64,000 nucleotides of DNA from Streptomyces fulvoviolaceus (GTDB lineage Bacteria > Actinomycetota > Actinomycetes > Streptomycetales > Streptomycetaceae). The stretch spans positions 62,001-126,000 of the forward strand of contig NZ_JOEY01000018.1 of assembly GCF_000718165.1 (NCBI RefSeq), in the 5' to 3' direction. The notes below the pieces were generated by a model. That model did no database searches and was not told the origin of the DNA. It saw nothing but the letters and a program-made list of their open reading frames with translations. The position numbers and the translations under genes are program-made. Every line of letters begins with the position of its first letter. Position 1 is the first letter of the stretch. Positions 8,987 to 17,365 of the stretch are shown in pieces.

Positions 8987-10396
8987 GTGCGCATGACCGA
9001 CCTCCAGCGGTGCGAGATCCGGCCCGGACGGCTCGTGGAGTGGACGCTGCATCCGGCGTCCGTGGGCGCGGCGCGGGCGTTGCCGGACGACGCGAGGCCA
9101 CCGGCGTACGTGCAGGAGTCCCACATCCGCACGGCGCGGACGGTGCGGGAGGACGGGCTGTTCGTGCCGACCTGGCTCGGTACCGCCTTCGACATTCCGG
9201 GGTGGGTCGAACTCGACGTGCTCCAGGGCGCGTTGGAGGCCTGGATGCTGCGGCACGAGACGCTGCGCAGCGGGTTCCGGTGGGCCGGCGACGAGATGCG
9301 GCGGTTCACGCTGGACGCGGACGCCGTCGCCCTGCACCGCGAGGACGTAGGGGAGTTCGCGGACGCGGTGACGCTGACCCGGTACCTGCAGGACCGTTTC
9401 GACGTGGAAGCCGACGCGCTCAGCTGGCCGAACTTCCTCTTCGCCGCAGTCGTCAGGGACGACGGCACGAGTGTGTACATGGCGTTCGACCACAGCAACG
9501 TGGACGCGTACTCGATCCACCGCATCACCGCCGAGATCCACGAGCTCTACGAGGCCGGTCTCGACGGGTGTGTCGTCGATCCCGAACCGGTCGCCAGCTA
9601 CGTCGACTTCTGCGCGAGCGAGCGCACGGACGCCGACCGGATCGACGACACGCACACCGTGGTCGCCCGCTGGCGGGAGTTCATCGCCCGCTGCGACGGC
9701 AAGCTGCCGAACTTCCCGGTCGACCTCGGCCTCGACCCCGAAGGCCCGCTGCCCGAGCAGAAGTTCGCCCAGGAGATGCTCGTGGACGGGGCGGACGCGG
9801 CGGCCTTCGAGGCGTACTGCCGTCCGTACGGCGGCAGTCTGGTCGGGGTCGTCGCGGCCGTCGCGCTCGCCGCCCGCGAGATCAGCGGGCTGAGCGTGTA
9901 CCGGACGGTCGTGCCGTTCCACACCCGGGTCAAGTCCCGGTGGGCCGACTCGGTCGGCTGGTACGTGGGCGGCGCGCCCGTCGAGATCCCGGTGGCGCAG
10001 GCCGCGGACTTCGACGGCGCCCTGGAGCTGGTCCGCGCCGCGCTGCGCGACACCCGGGCACTGTCCCGGATGCCCATCGCCCGCGTCCTGCGCCTGCTGG
10101 GAGCGGACTTCCGGCCCACCTCCCCCGACCTCTACTCGATCGTCTCGTACGTCGACTCGCGCGGGATCCCGGGTGCGGAACGGTGGCAGGAGCTGAAGGC
10201 GTACGGGCTGATCCGGGTGTCCTACGGCGACCAGGTGTGCGCGTGGGTGACACGCGTCCACGAGGGGCTCCAGTTCGCCTGCCGACTGCCGGACACGGAC
10301 ATCGCGAACAAGAACATGCGGCGATGCGCGGAACTCATGCGGGAGCGGATCGTCGCCGTGGCGCGCGAGGCCGAGGCCTTGGCCGTACGGGTCTAG
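8987..10396 (+). CDS. Stand-alone condensation-domain acyltransferase (PapA-like)
   Basis: 469 residues, the size of one NRPS condensation domain or a PapA-type acyltransferase. The active-site motif HxxxD is present as AFDHSNVDAYSI (about residues 166-177; the usual following G is A). The second half has WADSVGWYVGGAPVEIP, the floor-loop region seen in PapA-like proteins. It would transfer an acyl group from CoA or a carrier protein to an alcohol or amine; the substrate is unknown. GTG at 8987 is preferred because GGAG lies 6 nt upstream; ATG 8993 is the alternative. It has no biosynthetic neighbours and converges on the lysine-degradation genes. It is not adjacent to the NRPS cluster. Confidence 0.7.
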   Translation: MRMTDLQRCEIRPGRLVEWTLHPASVGAARALPDDARPPAYVQESHIRTARTVREDGLFVPTWLGTAFDIPGWVELDVLQGALEAWMLRHETLRSGFRWAGDEMRRFTLDADAVALHREDVGEFADAVTLTRYLQDRFDVEADALSWPNFLFAAVVRDDGTSVYMAFDHSNVDAYSIHRITAEIHELYEAGLDGCVVDPEPVASYVDFCASERTDADRIDDTHTVVARWREFIARCDGKLPNFPVDLGLDPEGPLPEQKFAQEMLVDGADAAAFEAYCRPYGGSLVGVVAAVALAAREISGLSVYRTVVPFHTRVKSRWADSVGWYVGGAPVEIPVAQAADFDGALELVRAALRDTRALSRMPIARVLRLLGADFRPTSPDLYSIVSYVDSRGIPGAERWQELKAYGLIRVSYGDQVCAWVTRVHEGLQFACRLPDTDIANKNMRRCAELMRERIVAVAREAEALAVRV

Positions 10397-10437
10397 GGTG
10401 GCCCGAGCCGCACGATGAACTTGCGGCCGGGCCACCC
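10396..10437. terminator. Bidirectional hairpin between convergent genes
   Basis: Perfect 10-bp stem GGGTGGCCCG (10396-10405) / CGGGCCACCC (10428-10437), beginning on the last base of the TAG stop of the acyltransferase gene and ending 14 bp before the stop of the convergent aldehyde dehydrogenase gene. Confidence 0.6.
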
Positions 10438-10451
10438 GGTCTCGGCGTCGG

Positions 10452-11984
10452 CTAGAGGAAGCTGACGTTCTGGGCGAGGGCGAGGCGGCTGGAGTAGTTG
10501 ATGGTGTTGGTCGCCGGGCGCATGTACGCGCGCCAGGCGTCGGAGCCGGACTCGCGGCCGCCGCCGGTCTCCTTCTCGCCGCCGAAGGCGCCGCCGATCT
10601 CCGCCCCGGAGGTGCCGATGTTGACGTTGGCGATGCCGCAGTCGGAGCCCTCGGCCGAGAGGAAGCGCTCGGCCTCCTGCTGGTCGCGGGTGAAGATGCT
10701 GGAGGACAGGCCCTGCGGGACGTCGTTGTGCAGGGCGACGGCCTCCTCGAAGGTGTCGTAGGTCAGGACGTAGAGGATCGGGGCGAAGGTCTCCTGCCGG
10801 ACCACGTCGGTCTGTTCGTCGACGCGGACGATGACCGGCTCGGCGTACGCGGCCCGGGGCGCCGTTTCGGCCAGGCGCCGGCCGCCGCCCACGAGGACCT
10901 TGCCGCCCTGCGCCTGCGCGCGGGCGACCGCGTCCTGCATGGCGTCGAAGGCGGTGGGGGAGATGAGGGGGCCGACCAAGGTGCTCTCGTCGAACGGGTC
11001 GCCGATGGGGAGCTTGGCGTACGCCGCCGTCAGTCGGGCCACGAGGGTGTCCGCGATGTCGCGGTGGACGATGAGGCGGCGCAGGGTGGTGCAGCGCTGG
11101 CCCGCCGTGCCCGCCGCGGCGAAGACGATGCCCTGTACGGCGAGGTCGAGGTCAGCCGAGGGGGCGACGACGGCGGCGTTGTTGCCGCCGAGCTCCAGCA
11201 GGGTGCGCCCGAAGCGGGCCGCGACCCGGGGGCCGACCTCGCGGCCCATGCGGGTGGAGCCGGTGGCGCTGACGAGCGCGACGCGCGGGTCGTCCACGAG
11301 CTTCTCGCCGATGGCGCGGTCGCCGAGGACAAGACGGTGTACGTCGCGGGGGGCGCCCACCTCTTCGACCGCCTGGGCCAGCAGCCGGTCGCAGGCCACC
11401 GAGATCAGCGGGGTGAGTTCCGACGGCTTCCAGATCACCGTGTCGCCGCAGGCCAGCGCCACTGCCGTGTTCCAGGACCACACCGCCGCCGGGAAGTTGA
11501 ACGCGGAGATGACGCCGACGACCCCGAGCGGGTGCCAGGTCTCGGCAAGGCGGTGGCCGGGGCGCTCGGAGGCGATCGTGCGGCCGTAGAGCTGCCGGGA
11601 CAGACCGACCGCGAACTCGCAGATGTCGATCATCTCCTGGACCTCGCCGAGCGCCTCCGAGCGGATCTTGCCCGCCTCGATGGCGATGAGGTCGGCGAGG
11701 TCGCTCTTGTGCTCGCGCAGCAACTCGCCCAGGCGGCACACGAGTTCTCCGCGGCGCGGAGCCGGTGTGGTGCGCCAGGTGAGGAACGCCTCGTGGGTGG
11801 CGGCAAGCGCCTCCTCGACGGCGTCGGCGGTCGCGGCGGCCAGGCCGAACAGGTCCTCGCCGGTGATGGGCGTACGGGCCTGGAAGTCGGTGCCCTCCAC
11901 CACGTTCGCGCCGATGCGCTCCAGGCTCGCCAGGGCGCGGGTGCGCAGGTCCTCGGTGGTGGGCAGGGCGGTCGTGCCGGTCAT
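10452..11984 (-). CDS. amaB: 2-aminoadipate semialdehyde dehydrogenase-type ALDH (ALDH7 family)
   Basis: 510 residues, NAD-dependent aldehyde dehydrogenase. ALDH7-specific sequences are LLELGGNNAAVV with general base Glu264 and GTAGQRCTTLRR with nucleophile Cys298; WKPSELTPL and NVNIGTSGAEIGGAFGG also match. ALDH7 enzymes oxidise alpha-aminoadipate semialdehyde (in equilibrium with piperideine-6-carboxylate) to 2-aminoadipate in lysine breakdown. The ATG overlaps the stop of the upstream HglS-type gene. Co-location with an HglS homologue, whose substrate is 2-oxoadipate, strongly supports this role over betaine-aldehyde or other ALDH functions. It is the last gene of a three-gene minus-strand operon. 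Confidence 0.88.
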   Translation of the reverse strand: MTGTTALPTTEDLRTRALASLERIGANVVEGTDFQARTPITGEDLFGLAAATADAVEEALAATHEAFLTWRTTPAPRRGELVCRLGELLREHKSDLADLIAIEAGKIRSEALGEVQEMIDICEFAVGLSRQLYGRTIASERPGHRLAETWHPLGVVGVISAFNFPAAVWSWNTAVALACGDTVIWKPSELTPLISVACDRLLAQAVEEVGAPRDVHRLVLGDRAIGEKLVDDPRVALVSATGSTRMGREVGPRVAARFGRTLLELGGNNAAVVAPSADLDLAVQGIVFAAAGTAGQRCTTLRRLIVHRDIADTLVARLTAAYAKLPIGDPFDESTLVGPLISPTAFDAMQDAVARAQAQGGKVLVGGGRRLAETAPRAAYAEPVIVRVDEQTDVVRQETFAPILYVLTYDTFEEAVALHNDVPQGLSSSIFTRDQQEAERFLSAEGSDCGIANVNIGTSGAEIGGAFGGEKETGGGRESGSDAWRAYMRPATNTINYSSRLALAQNVSFL

Positions 11985-13378
11985 GATGCTCCCTTGAGGG
12001 TGGTGAGGTGCAGCTCGCTGGCGACCTGCGCGAGGGACTCGTTCTGCTGGCGCTCGTACAGGGCGAAGGGGTCGAGGACTTCGCGGTCGATGGCGCCCGA
12101 GAGCCAGTCGCTGTCGTAGGCGGCGCCCTGTTGTTCGTTGTCCCGGGAGCCCGCCTCGCTGAGGTTGGACTGGAAGATGCCCGCCGCTGAGCGGGGCAGG
12201 AAGTCCTCGTAGACGATGGGCTCGGCCCGTACCCAGCCCTGGGTCAGCAGGTCGCCGAGGATCTCGGGCGGGCGGCTGCCGTCGCGGGGGCGGTCGGGAG
12301 CCACGCTGTACTTGAAGTACGCCAACTCCTGGGCGGCGAGCTCGCGTTCGGTGCCGGGGACGTGCTCCGCCCAGAGGGTGCGGGCGAGTTCGGCCCGGTC
12401 GGCACCGGGGTGTGCGGTCGCCTGCTGGTCGACGAGGGTGAGCAGCCGGTCGTATAGCGCCCGTCCCGCGCGCGTCACGGCGATGCCGCGCGCTTCGACC
12501 TCGCCGAACCGCACGCGCAGGGCACCGCTGGTCACCTCGCCGTCCGGGGTGCGCAGGGCGCGGGGTTCGGCCAGGGCCCGGAAGGACGTCTGGCGCAGCA
12601 GCAGGTCGGGGCCCGTCCACTTCGGGGGGCCCTGGATGGTGTCGATCATCTCGATGCCGCGCTCGGTCATACGGCGGTACAGCTCGTCGATGTCCAGGAC
12701 ACGCGGGGTGAGGTGGTTGATGTGGGTGCTGCGGACGCCGCCGATGTCCGCGGCGACGGCGGAGACCCGCTCCAGGGTCTCGTACCAGGCCTTGTCGATC
12801 GGCTCCGTCGACAACTCGAAGGCGGCTACGGCCAGTTGGAGGAAGCGCTCGGCATCCTGCTCGGGCAGTTCCTGCTCCGCCTCCGCCCGGTCGGCCAGGG
12901 CCAGCAGCTCCGGCGGGAACAGTTCGCGGGAGGCGAGGAACGTCTCCAGGCGGGCGCGGAGTTCGGGGTCGAAGAAGCGCGGGTCCGCGGGGGTGAGCAT
13001 GGAGGTGAAGACGCGGAAGGGGTTGCGGGCCAGCTCCTCGCCGTCGACGGGACGGAACGCGGTCGATACGACCGGGACCGCGCTGGCGGCCGCCTCGCGG
13101 AGGTCGTAGAAGCCGACCGGGCGCATGCCCAGGGCGCCGAACACCCGGGCCACCTGGGCGAGTTCGGCGCGGGTGCCGACGCGGATGGCGCCGTGGCGTT
13201 CCGCGGTCACGCGGCTGATGGAGCCGAGGCGTTCGGCGTCGGCGCCCTGGGCGCGCAGGACGTCCTCGTTCACCTCGCGCGAGACGTCCACGAGCGTGGT
13301 GTAGGCGGGGACCTCACGGCCGTACATCTCGGAGAGCCGCGCGGCGAAGGCGGCACGTAGCTGCCACTGGCTGATCAT
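11981..13378 (-). CDS. hglS: 2-oxoadipate dioxygenase/decarboxylase (HglS/YdcJ, DUF1338)
   Basis: 465 residues from the ATG at 13378. HglS is a non-haem Fe(II) enzyme that converts 2-oxoadipate directly to D-2-hydroxyglutarate in bacterial lysine catabolism. Family signatures are all present: AERHGAIRVGT (His62 and Arg66, matching the metal His and substrate Arg), THINHLTPR (second metal His), RFGEVEARGIA (metal Glu, about 293) and YEDFLPRSAAGIFQSNL near the C-terminus. ATG 13378 has AGGAAGG 9 nt upstream; a GTG at 13408 overlapping the previous stop is the alternative and would add 10 residues. The gene overlaps the ALDH gene by 4 nt. Confidence 0.9.
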   Translation of the reverse strand: MISQWQLRAAFAARLSEMYGREVPAYTTLVDVSREVNEDVLRAQGADAERLGSISRVTAERHGAIRVGTRAELAQVARVFGALGMRPVGFYDLREAAASAVPVVSTAFRPVDGEELARNPFRVFTSMLTPADPRFFDPELRARLETFLASRELFPPELLALADRAEAEQELPEQDAERFLQLAVAAFELSTEPIDKAWYETLERVSAVAADIGGVRSTHINHLTPRVLDIDELYRRMTERGIEMIDTIQGPPKWTGPDLLLRQTSFRALAEPRALRTPDGEVTSGALRVRFGEVEARGIAVTRAGRALYDRLLTLVDQQATAHPGADRAELARTLWAEHVPGTERELAAQELAYFKYSVAPDRPRDGSRPPEILGDLLTQGWVRAEPIVYEDFLPRSAAGIFQSNLSEAGSRDNEQQGAAYDSDWLSGAIDREVLDPFALYERQQNESLAQVASELHLTTLKGAS

Positions 13379-13404
13379 CGAAGGGGCCCTTCCTGTCGGG
13401 GAGT

Positions 13405-14610
13405 TCACACCACGTGGGCTTCGGGGCGGATCTCCGCTCCCGTCCGGAAGCGGTCGGCGCTGAGCGGGGAGATGCCGACGAAGGGGGCGCGGCCGAGGTG
13501 GAGGTCGCGCACGATCTCGCCGACGGCGGGGGCTTGGAGGAAGCCGTGGCCCGAGAACCCGGTGGCGTAAAGGAAGTTGGGCAGGTCACCTGAGCGGCCG
13601 ATCAGGGCGTTGTGGTCGGGGGTGACCTCGTACAGACCCGCCCAGCCGTCGGCGATCGCCATGTCGGCGAGTGCGGGGGCCCTGTCCCGTGCGACGTCCC
13701 GGAAGAGCTCCAGCCACTCCGGGGTCCAGGTGGTGTCGAAGCCGTCGGGCTGGGCGGGGTCGGCGAGGCCGAACAGCAGGCCGTCGTCGCTGTTGTGGAA
13801 GTAGGCCGAGGATGCGAAGTCGATGGTGAAGGGGATGCGGGGCGCCGGGGGAGTGAGCGGCGTGGTGAAGGCGAGCTGGCGGCGTACCGGCCGTACCGGC
13901 AGGTCGACGCCGGCCATGGCGCCGATCCGCCCGGACCAGGCGCCCGCCGTACAGATGACGGTGGCGCAGTCGATACGGCCGCGGTCGGTGTGGACGGCGG
14001 TGACGCGGTCGCCGGTGGTGTCGATGCCGGTCACGCTGGTGTGGGTGGCGAAGGTGACGCCGGCCCGGGTGGCGGCGTCGGCGTAGCCCTGGACGACCAG
14101 TGCGGGGCGGGCGTGGCCGTCGGTGGGGGAGAAGGCGGCGGCCAGGAGGCCGTCGGTGCTGATGTAGGGGCAGAGGCGGTGGGCCTCGTCCGGGGCGATC
14201 ATGCGGGTGGGGACGCCCAGGCCGTTCTGGATGCCGACGCTGCCCTCGAAGGCGGTGGCCTGCTGTTCGGTGGTGAGCAGGAAGAGGTAGCCGACGCTGT
14301 CCAGGCGGATGTCGGCGCCGGGGCGGTGCGGGAAGTCCTGGAAGGCGCGCAGACTCCGGTCGCCCAGCTCGATGTTGAGCGGGTCGGAGAACTGGGCGCG
14401 CACTCCGCCGATCGGTTTGCCCGAACTGCCGCTGCACAGCTCGTCGCGCTCGACCACGACGACATCGGTCACGCCTGCTTCGGCGAGGTGGAAGGCGATG
14501 CTCGCACCCATCACCCCGCCCCCGATGATCACGACATCGGCGGTGGGCGGCACGGTGCGGAAGGCGGAGGAGGAAGGGGAGGGTGAGGGAGAGGGGGAGG
14601 AGCTGGACAA
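13405..14610 (-). CDS. FAD-dependent oxidase, DAO family (probable pipecolate/amino-acid oxidase)
   Basis: 401 residues. After a low-complexity N-terminus of alternating Ser and Pro, the Rossmann dinucleotide motif VVIIGGGVMGASIAFHLAEAG and the second FAD element VVVVERDELCSGSSG appear; GWAGLYEVTPDHNALIG and GFSGHGFLQAPAVGE are the C-terminal FAD-contact regions of the DAO/sarcosine-oxidase-beta family. In Pseudomonas, AmaA of this family oxidises L-pipecolate to piperideine-6-carboxylate, the substrate of the ALDH encoded two genes downstream, so the same role is likely here. Start codon is TTG at 14610 with GGAAGGA 7 nt upstream. It is the first gene of the operon and faces the LysR gene. 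Confidence 0.8.
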   Translation of the reverse strand: MSSSSPSPSPSPSSSAFRTVPPTADVVIIGGGVMGASIAFHLAEAGVTDVVVVERDELCSGSSGKPIGGVRAQFSDPLNIELGDRSLRAFQDFPHRPGADIRLDSVGYLFLLTTEQQATAFEGSVGIQNGLGVPTRMIAPDEAHRLCPYISTDGLLAAAFSPTDGHARPALVVQGYADAATRAGVTFATHTSVTGIDTTGDRVTAVHTDRGRIDCATVICTAGAWSGRIGAMAGVDLPVRPVRRQLAFTTPLTPPAPRIPFTIDFASSAYFHNSDDGLLFGLADPAQPDGFDTTWTPEWLELFRDVARDRAPALADMAIADGWAGLYEVTPDHNALIGRSGDLPNFLYATGFSGHGFLQAPAVGEIVRDLHLGRAPFVGISPLSADRFRTGAEIRPEAHVV

Positions 14611-14717
14611 GGGTCGTCCTTCCGGAGGGAGGGAGAAAGACGCTGATCAGCTAGCTGTCCGTCATCGTGGCGCAACCCAACCGTTGACGTCCATGAACAG
14701 TTCTTGCTGCTGATCTA

Positions 14718-14755
14718 TTAGCTTCTCTATAAGTTTCTCTCTAGGTTTCTCTCTA
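14718..14755 (+). promoter_or_regulatory. Three 12-bp tandem repeats forming a probable leaderless promoter
   Basis: Units AGCTTCTCTATA (14720-14731), AGTTTCTCTCTA (14732-14743) and GGTTTCTCTCTA (14744-14755) run directly into the LysR ATG, whose A is the last base of unit three. There is no Shine-Dalgarno sequence. TAGGTT at 14742-14747 fits a streptomycete -10 and lies 7 nt before the ATG; TTAGCT at 14718-14723 is a possible -35 with an 18-bp spacer. The repeats may also bind the LysR protein and control the divergent oxidase operon. Confidence 0.5.
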
Positions 14756-15669
14756 TGGACTGGACGAGTTCCCAGCTGCGTTCCCTGGTCGAGCTGACCC
14801 GGCGCGGCACCATCACCGCGGTCGCCCAGGCCCTCGGGTACACCCCCGGCGGGGTCTCCCAGCAGATCGCCGCGCTGGAGAAGGCCACCGGCATGGAGCT
14901 GCTGCGGCGGGTGGGCCGGCGGGTCGAGCTGACCGACGCCGGGAGGACGCTGGCCCTGCACGCCGAGCGGATCCTGTCCACGGAGGCCGAGGCCGTCGAG
15001 GCACTGGAACGCAGCCGCGGCGAGGTCTCCGGGGTGCTGCGGGTCGGCCTGTTCGCCACGGCCGCCGCCGAGATCCTGCCGCTCGCCCTGCGGCGCGTCC
15101 ACGAGACCCATCCCGGGCTCGACGTGCACAGCCGCGACATGGACGTCGACGAGGTGTACGACGCCGTCGCCTCCGGCGCCGTGGACCTGGCGCTCGGCCT
15201 GGACTACCCCGACGTACCCATCCCGCGGGACCCCGCCCTGCGGGTGACCCAGCTGTACCGGGAGCGGTTCTCCCTCGCCGTGCCCACCGGGTCGATGGCC
15301 GGCATCGAGGAGATCTCCCTGGCCGACACCCAGCATCTGCGCTGGGTCCTGCCGTGGGCCGACAGCTACTACGGCCGCGCCGTGCGCACCGCCTGCCGAC
15401 GGGCGGGCGTGGAGCCCGACGTACGGCACGAGGTGATCGACACCGCGGCCACCCTGGCGCTGGTCGAGGCGGGCATCGGGGTGAGCACGGTGACGGATCT
15501 GATGCTCAGACTGCGCGCCTCGCGCTTCGACGTGGTGCGGCTGCGCGAGACCATCGAGCGGCACATCGTCGTGGTGTTCCGCTCCTCCGCGGAGCGCCGG
15601 CCGACGGTGGCCGCCCTCATCGACGTCCTCCGGGCGGTGGCGGAATCCCGGCGTGACACATCGGAGTAG
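14755..15669 (+). CDS. LysR-family regulator of the aminoadipate operon
   Basis: 304 residues. The N-terminal winged HTH is clear (QLRSLVELTRRGTITAVAQ then YTPGGVSQQIAALEKATG), followed by the linker helix and a substrate-binding domain with a LGLDYPDVPIP stretch. It is divergent from the oxidase-hglS-amaB operon, the classic LysR arrangement, so it probably responds to a lysine-pathway intermediate and controls that operon. The ATG lacks a Shine-Dalgarno and follows pyrimidine-rich 12-bp repeats, suggesting leaderless translation. A weak GAGCA/TGCTC hairpin (15669-15683) overlaps the stop codon. Confidence 0.9.
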   Translation: MDWTSSQLRSLVELTRRGTITAVAQALGYTPGGVSQQIAALEKATGMELLRRVGRRVELTDAGRTLALHAERILSTEAEAVEALERSRGEVSGVLRVGLFATAAAEILPLALRRVHETHPGLDVHSRDMDVDEVYDAVASGAVDLALGLDYPDVPIPRDPALRVTQLYRERFSLAVPTGSMAGIEEISLADTQHLRWVLPWADSYYGRAVRTACRRAGVEPDVRHEVIDTAATLALVEAGIGVSTVTDLMLRLRASRFDVVRLRETIERHIVVVFRSSAERRPTVAALIDVLRAVAESRRDTSE

Positions 15670-15788
15670 AGCAGGCTCTGCTCGCTCTCCGGCGCCGGCT
15701 ACATCAGCGTTGCTTGCCCTCAGGGACGTAAGTTGTCATGCTCAGCCCCCTTCTGCGGACCGGGATCCTGCGTGAAGGTTTCGGGCCA

Positions 15789-15819
15789 TTGACATCCTCC
15801 CCCTCCTAAAAGAGGGGGA
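15789..15819 (-). repeat. Right end of the tnpB element (IS605/IS1341 type)
   Basis: Hairpin TCCCCCTC (15798-15805) / GAGGGGGA (15812-15819) overlaps the tnpB stop and is followed outward by GGATGTCAA, read on the tnpB strand, with TTGAC (15789-15793) on the plus strand. This is the usual end structure of streptomycete IS1341-type elements, and it is where the tnpB-associated guide RNA (omega RNA) would end. The exact boundary near 15789 is inferred. Confidence 0.55.
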
Positions 15820-17092
15820 TTTCAACCCAGTTGGGTTGAGGTTCACGGACGCTCGAACGGCTCGTGGTCGTTGTCGTCCCTCCGGCACCGGCTGATCGCC
15901 GGGGGCGGGGAATCCCGCCCTGCCCTGCCGCGACGTTGGTTGCTGCGTTGGTGTCCGCGTAGCAGGTGAAGCCACACGAGGTGCATCGGAAGTCTGCTTG
16001 GCTCTCGCGAGACTTCTTGTCGATCCACCCGCAGGCGCTGCACCGCAGAGAGGTATAGGGGGCGGGTACGTCTTCGACGCGCCCGGGTGCTTTGTGCTCG
16101 GTGCGCCGGCGGAGCAGGCCCCAGCCCTGGGCGAGGATCGCCCGGTTCAGCCCGGCCTTCTGCCGCACCTTCTTACCGGGCTCCTCGACAGTTCCCTTCG
16201 CCGAGCGGGTCATGTTCTTGATGTTCAGCTTCTCGAACCGCACCAGGTCGTACGACCTGGCCAGCGCGGTCGAGGTCTTCTCGCACCAGTCCTTGCGCCG
16301 GTCGGCCTCGCGGGCTTTGAGCTTGGCAATCTTGCCGTAGGCGGCGGTCTTCTTCTCGCTGCCCTTGGGGGCGCGGGCGGCGCGGCGCTGGTGCTTGCGA
16401 ATCTGTGCCCGCTCGCGGGTGGTGAGCTGAGGGCAGTTCAGGGTGCGGCCGTCGGAGAGGGCCGCGGTGATCTTGACGCCCCGGTCGATGCCGATGACCT
16501 CGCCCGTACCGGGAGCCTCGATGGGTTCGGGGATTACCGCGAAGGCAATGTGCCACTGGCCGTTACGGAAGGTGACCCGGAATGTCTTCGCCCGGGGCAT
16601 CTCCCGGGTGAGGCGGAAGCGGACCCAGCCGCATCCGGGCACCCTGACCTGTGCCCACTTGCGGTTGAGCTTCTGTACGACGACGGAGCGGCCCATCACC
16701 TGCCTGCCGGTCTTCGCGTTCAACTTGGGCGTGCCGTCGGTCTCGTACTCGGGTACCCGGTCGGTGCCGATGACCCGAAAGCCCTCGTGCCGGTACTTCG
16801 TGCGCCAAGTCGGCTCGCCGAACCCGGACATGAACTTGGCGTTCTTGGCTTTGGCGAAGTCCTTTAGCGCCTGCTGCTGCACGTCGGCATTGCCCGCGCC
16901 AAGCCAGTCATTGTCCCGGCGTGCCGCAGTGAGCTGCTTGCACTGCTCGGCGAAACCGGGCGCGGGCTTCCGCCCGCGCTGCCAGTGGGAGTGCTGCTCG
17001 ACGGCGAGGTTCCACACGTACCGGGCGTGCACGCAGTGCAGGAGCATCTGCTCCGCCTGCTGCGGCGTCGGATACATGCGAAACCTGGACAT
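15806..17092 (-). CDS. tnpB: Stand-alone TnpB RNA-guided nuclease (IS605 OrfB / IS1341 type)
   Basis: 428 residues. RuvC-like catalytic residues are visible: Asp203 in GIDRGVK, Glu287 in FEKLNIKNM and Asp380 in ADTNAATN, with the zinc ribbon Cys351, Cys354, Cys370 and Cys373 between the last two. All are intact, so the protein could be an active omega-RNA-guided DNA endonuclease, as known for TnpB. No tnpA transposase lies nearby. On the coding strand TAAAAT ends 6 nt before the ATG, so a leaderless transcript is likely. Its start mirrors that of a divergent ribbon-helix-helix gene across a 34-bp dyad. It separates the LysR/oxidase genes from the 2-hydroxyglutarate genes. Confidence 0.93.
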   Translation of the reverse strand: MSRFRMYPTPQQAEQMLLHCVHARYVWNLAVEQHSHWQRGRKPAPGFAEQCKQLTAARRDNDWLGAGNADVQQQALKDFAKAKNAKFMSGFGEPTWRTKYRHEGFRVIGTDRVPEYETDGTPKLNAKTGRQVMGRSVVVQKLNRKWAQVRVPGCGWVRFRLTREMPRAKTFRVTFRNGQWHIAFAVIPEPIEAPGTGEVIGIDRGVKITAALSDGRTLNCPQLTTRERAQIRKHQRRAARAPKGSEKKTAAYGKIAKLKAREADRRKDWCEKTSTALARSYDLVRFEKLNIKNMTRSAKGTVEEPGKKVRQKAGLNRAILAQGWGLLRRRTEHKAPGRVEDVPAPYTSLRCSACGWIDKKSRESQADFRCTSCGFTCYADTNAATNVAAGQGGIPRPRRSAGAGGTTTTTSRSSVREPQPNWVEIPLF

Positions 17093-17123
17093 GGGACCAT
17101 TTTAGTCCAAGAGTGGTCCCATG
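17090..17123. promoter_or_regulatory. 34-bp dyad holding both divergent start codons
   Basis: Perfect 10-bp arms CATGGGACCA (17090-17099) and TGGTCCCATG (17114-17123) with a 14-bp spacer. The outer ends supply the ATG of tnpB on the minus strand and of the ribbon-helix-helix gene on the plus strand. An operator for the ribbon-helix-helix protein that controls both genes is the simplest reading. Confidence 0.55.
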
Positions 17124-17324
17124 AGGCATGTGAACCTGAGACTCCCCGACGATCTGCACGAGCGGGCCCGATCTGCCGCAGCAGCGGACGACCGCTCCTT
17201 GAATTCCTGGCTGGTGTCCCTCGTGCGCCGCGCCGTCGAGTCGGGCGGAACGCCGGATCGCGATGATGCCGATCCGGCTACCCCTTCCCCGCTACGGGAG
17301 AGTGGGCAATCACCCCGGCCGTAA
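17121..17324 (+). CDS. Small ribbon-helix-helix (Arc/CopG-like) DNA-binding protein
   Basis: 67 residues. RHVNLRLPDDLHERARSAAA followed by DRSLNSWLVSLVRRAVE is a typical beta-strand plus two-helix RHH fold as in Arc, CopG or HicB C-terminal domains. The tail is disordered, Pro/Ser-rich. No toxin gene is recognisable next to it; the divergent neighbour is tnpB. Its ATG sits inside the 34-bp dyad, with only a weak AAGAG 7 nt upstream, so autorepression and control of tnpB are plausible. It could be part of the mobile element or an antitoxin whose toxin has been lost. Confidence 0.7.
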   Translation: MRHVNLRLPDDLHERARSAAAADDRSLNSWLVSLVRRAVESGGTPDRDDADPATPSPLRESGQSPRP

Positions 17325-17365
17325 ACGACCGGGCACCTGCCCGAAACAAGGTGGGAGATCCGGGG

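Noticed and set aside
8527..9528. Minus-strand open frame covering the gap at 8582-8986 and the start of the acyltransferase gene.
   Set aside because: Composition is Ser/Arg-rich with no motif, and it runs antisense to a gene with a clear HxxxD active site.
8987..10396. Stand-alone condensation-like protein as part of the NRPS cluster.
   Set aside because: It is about 18 kb away from the cluster, with lysine-catabolism and resistance genes between; functional linkage is not supported.
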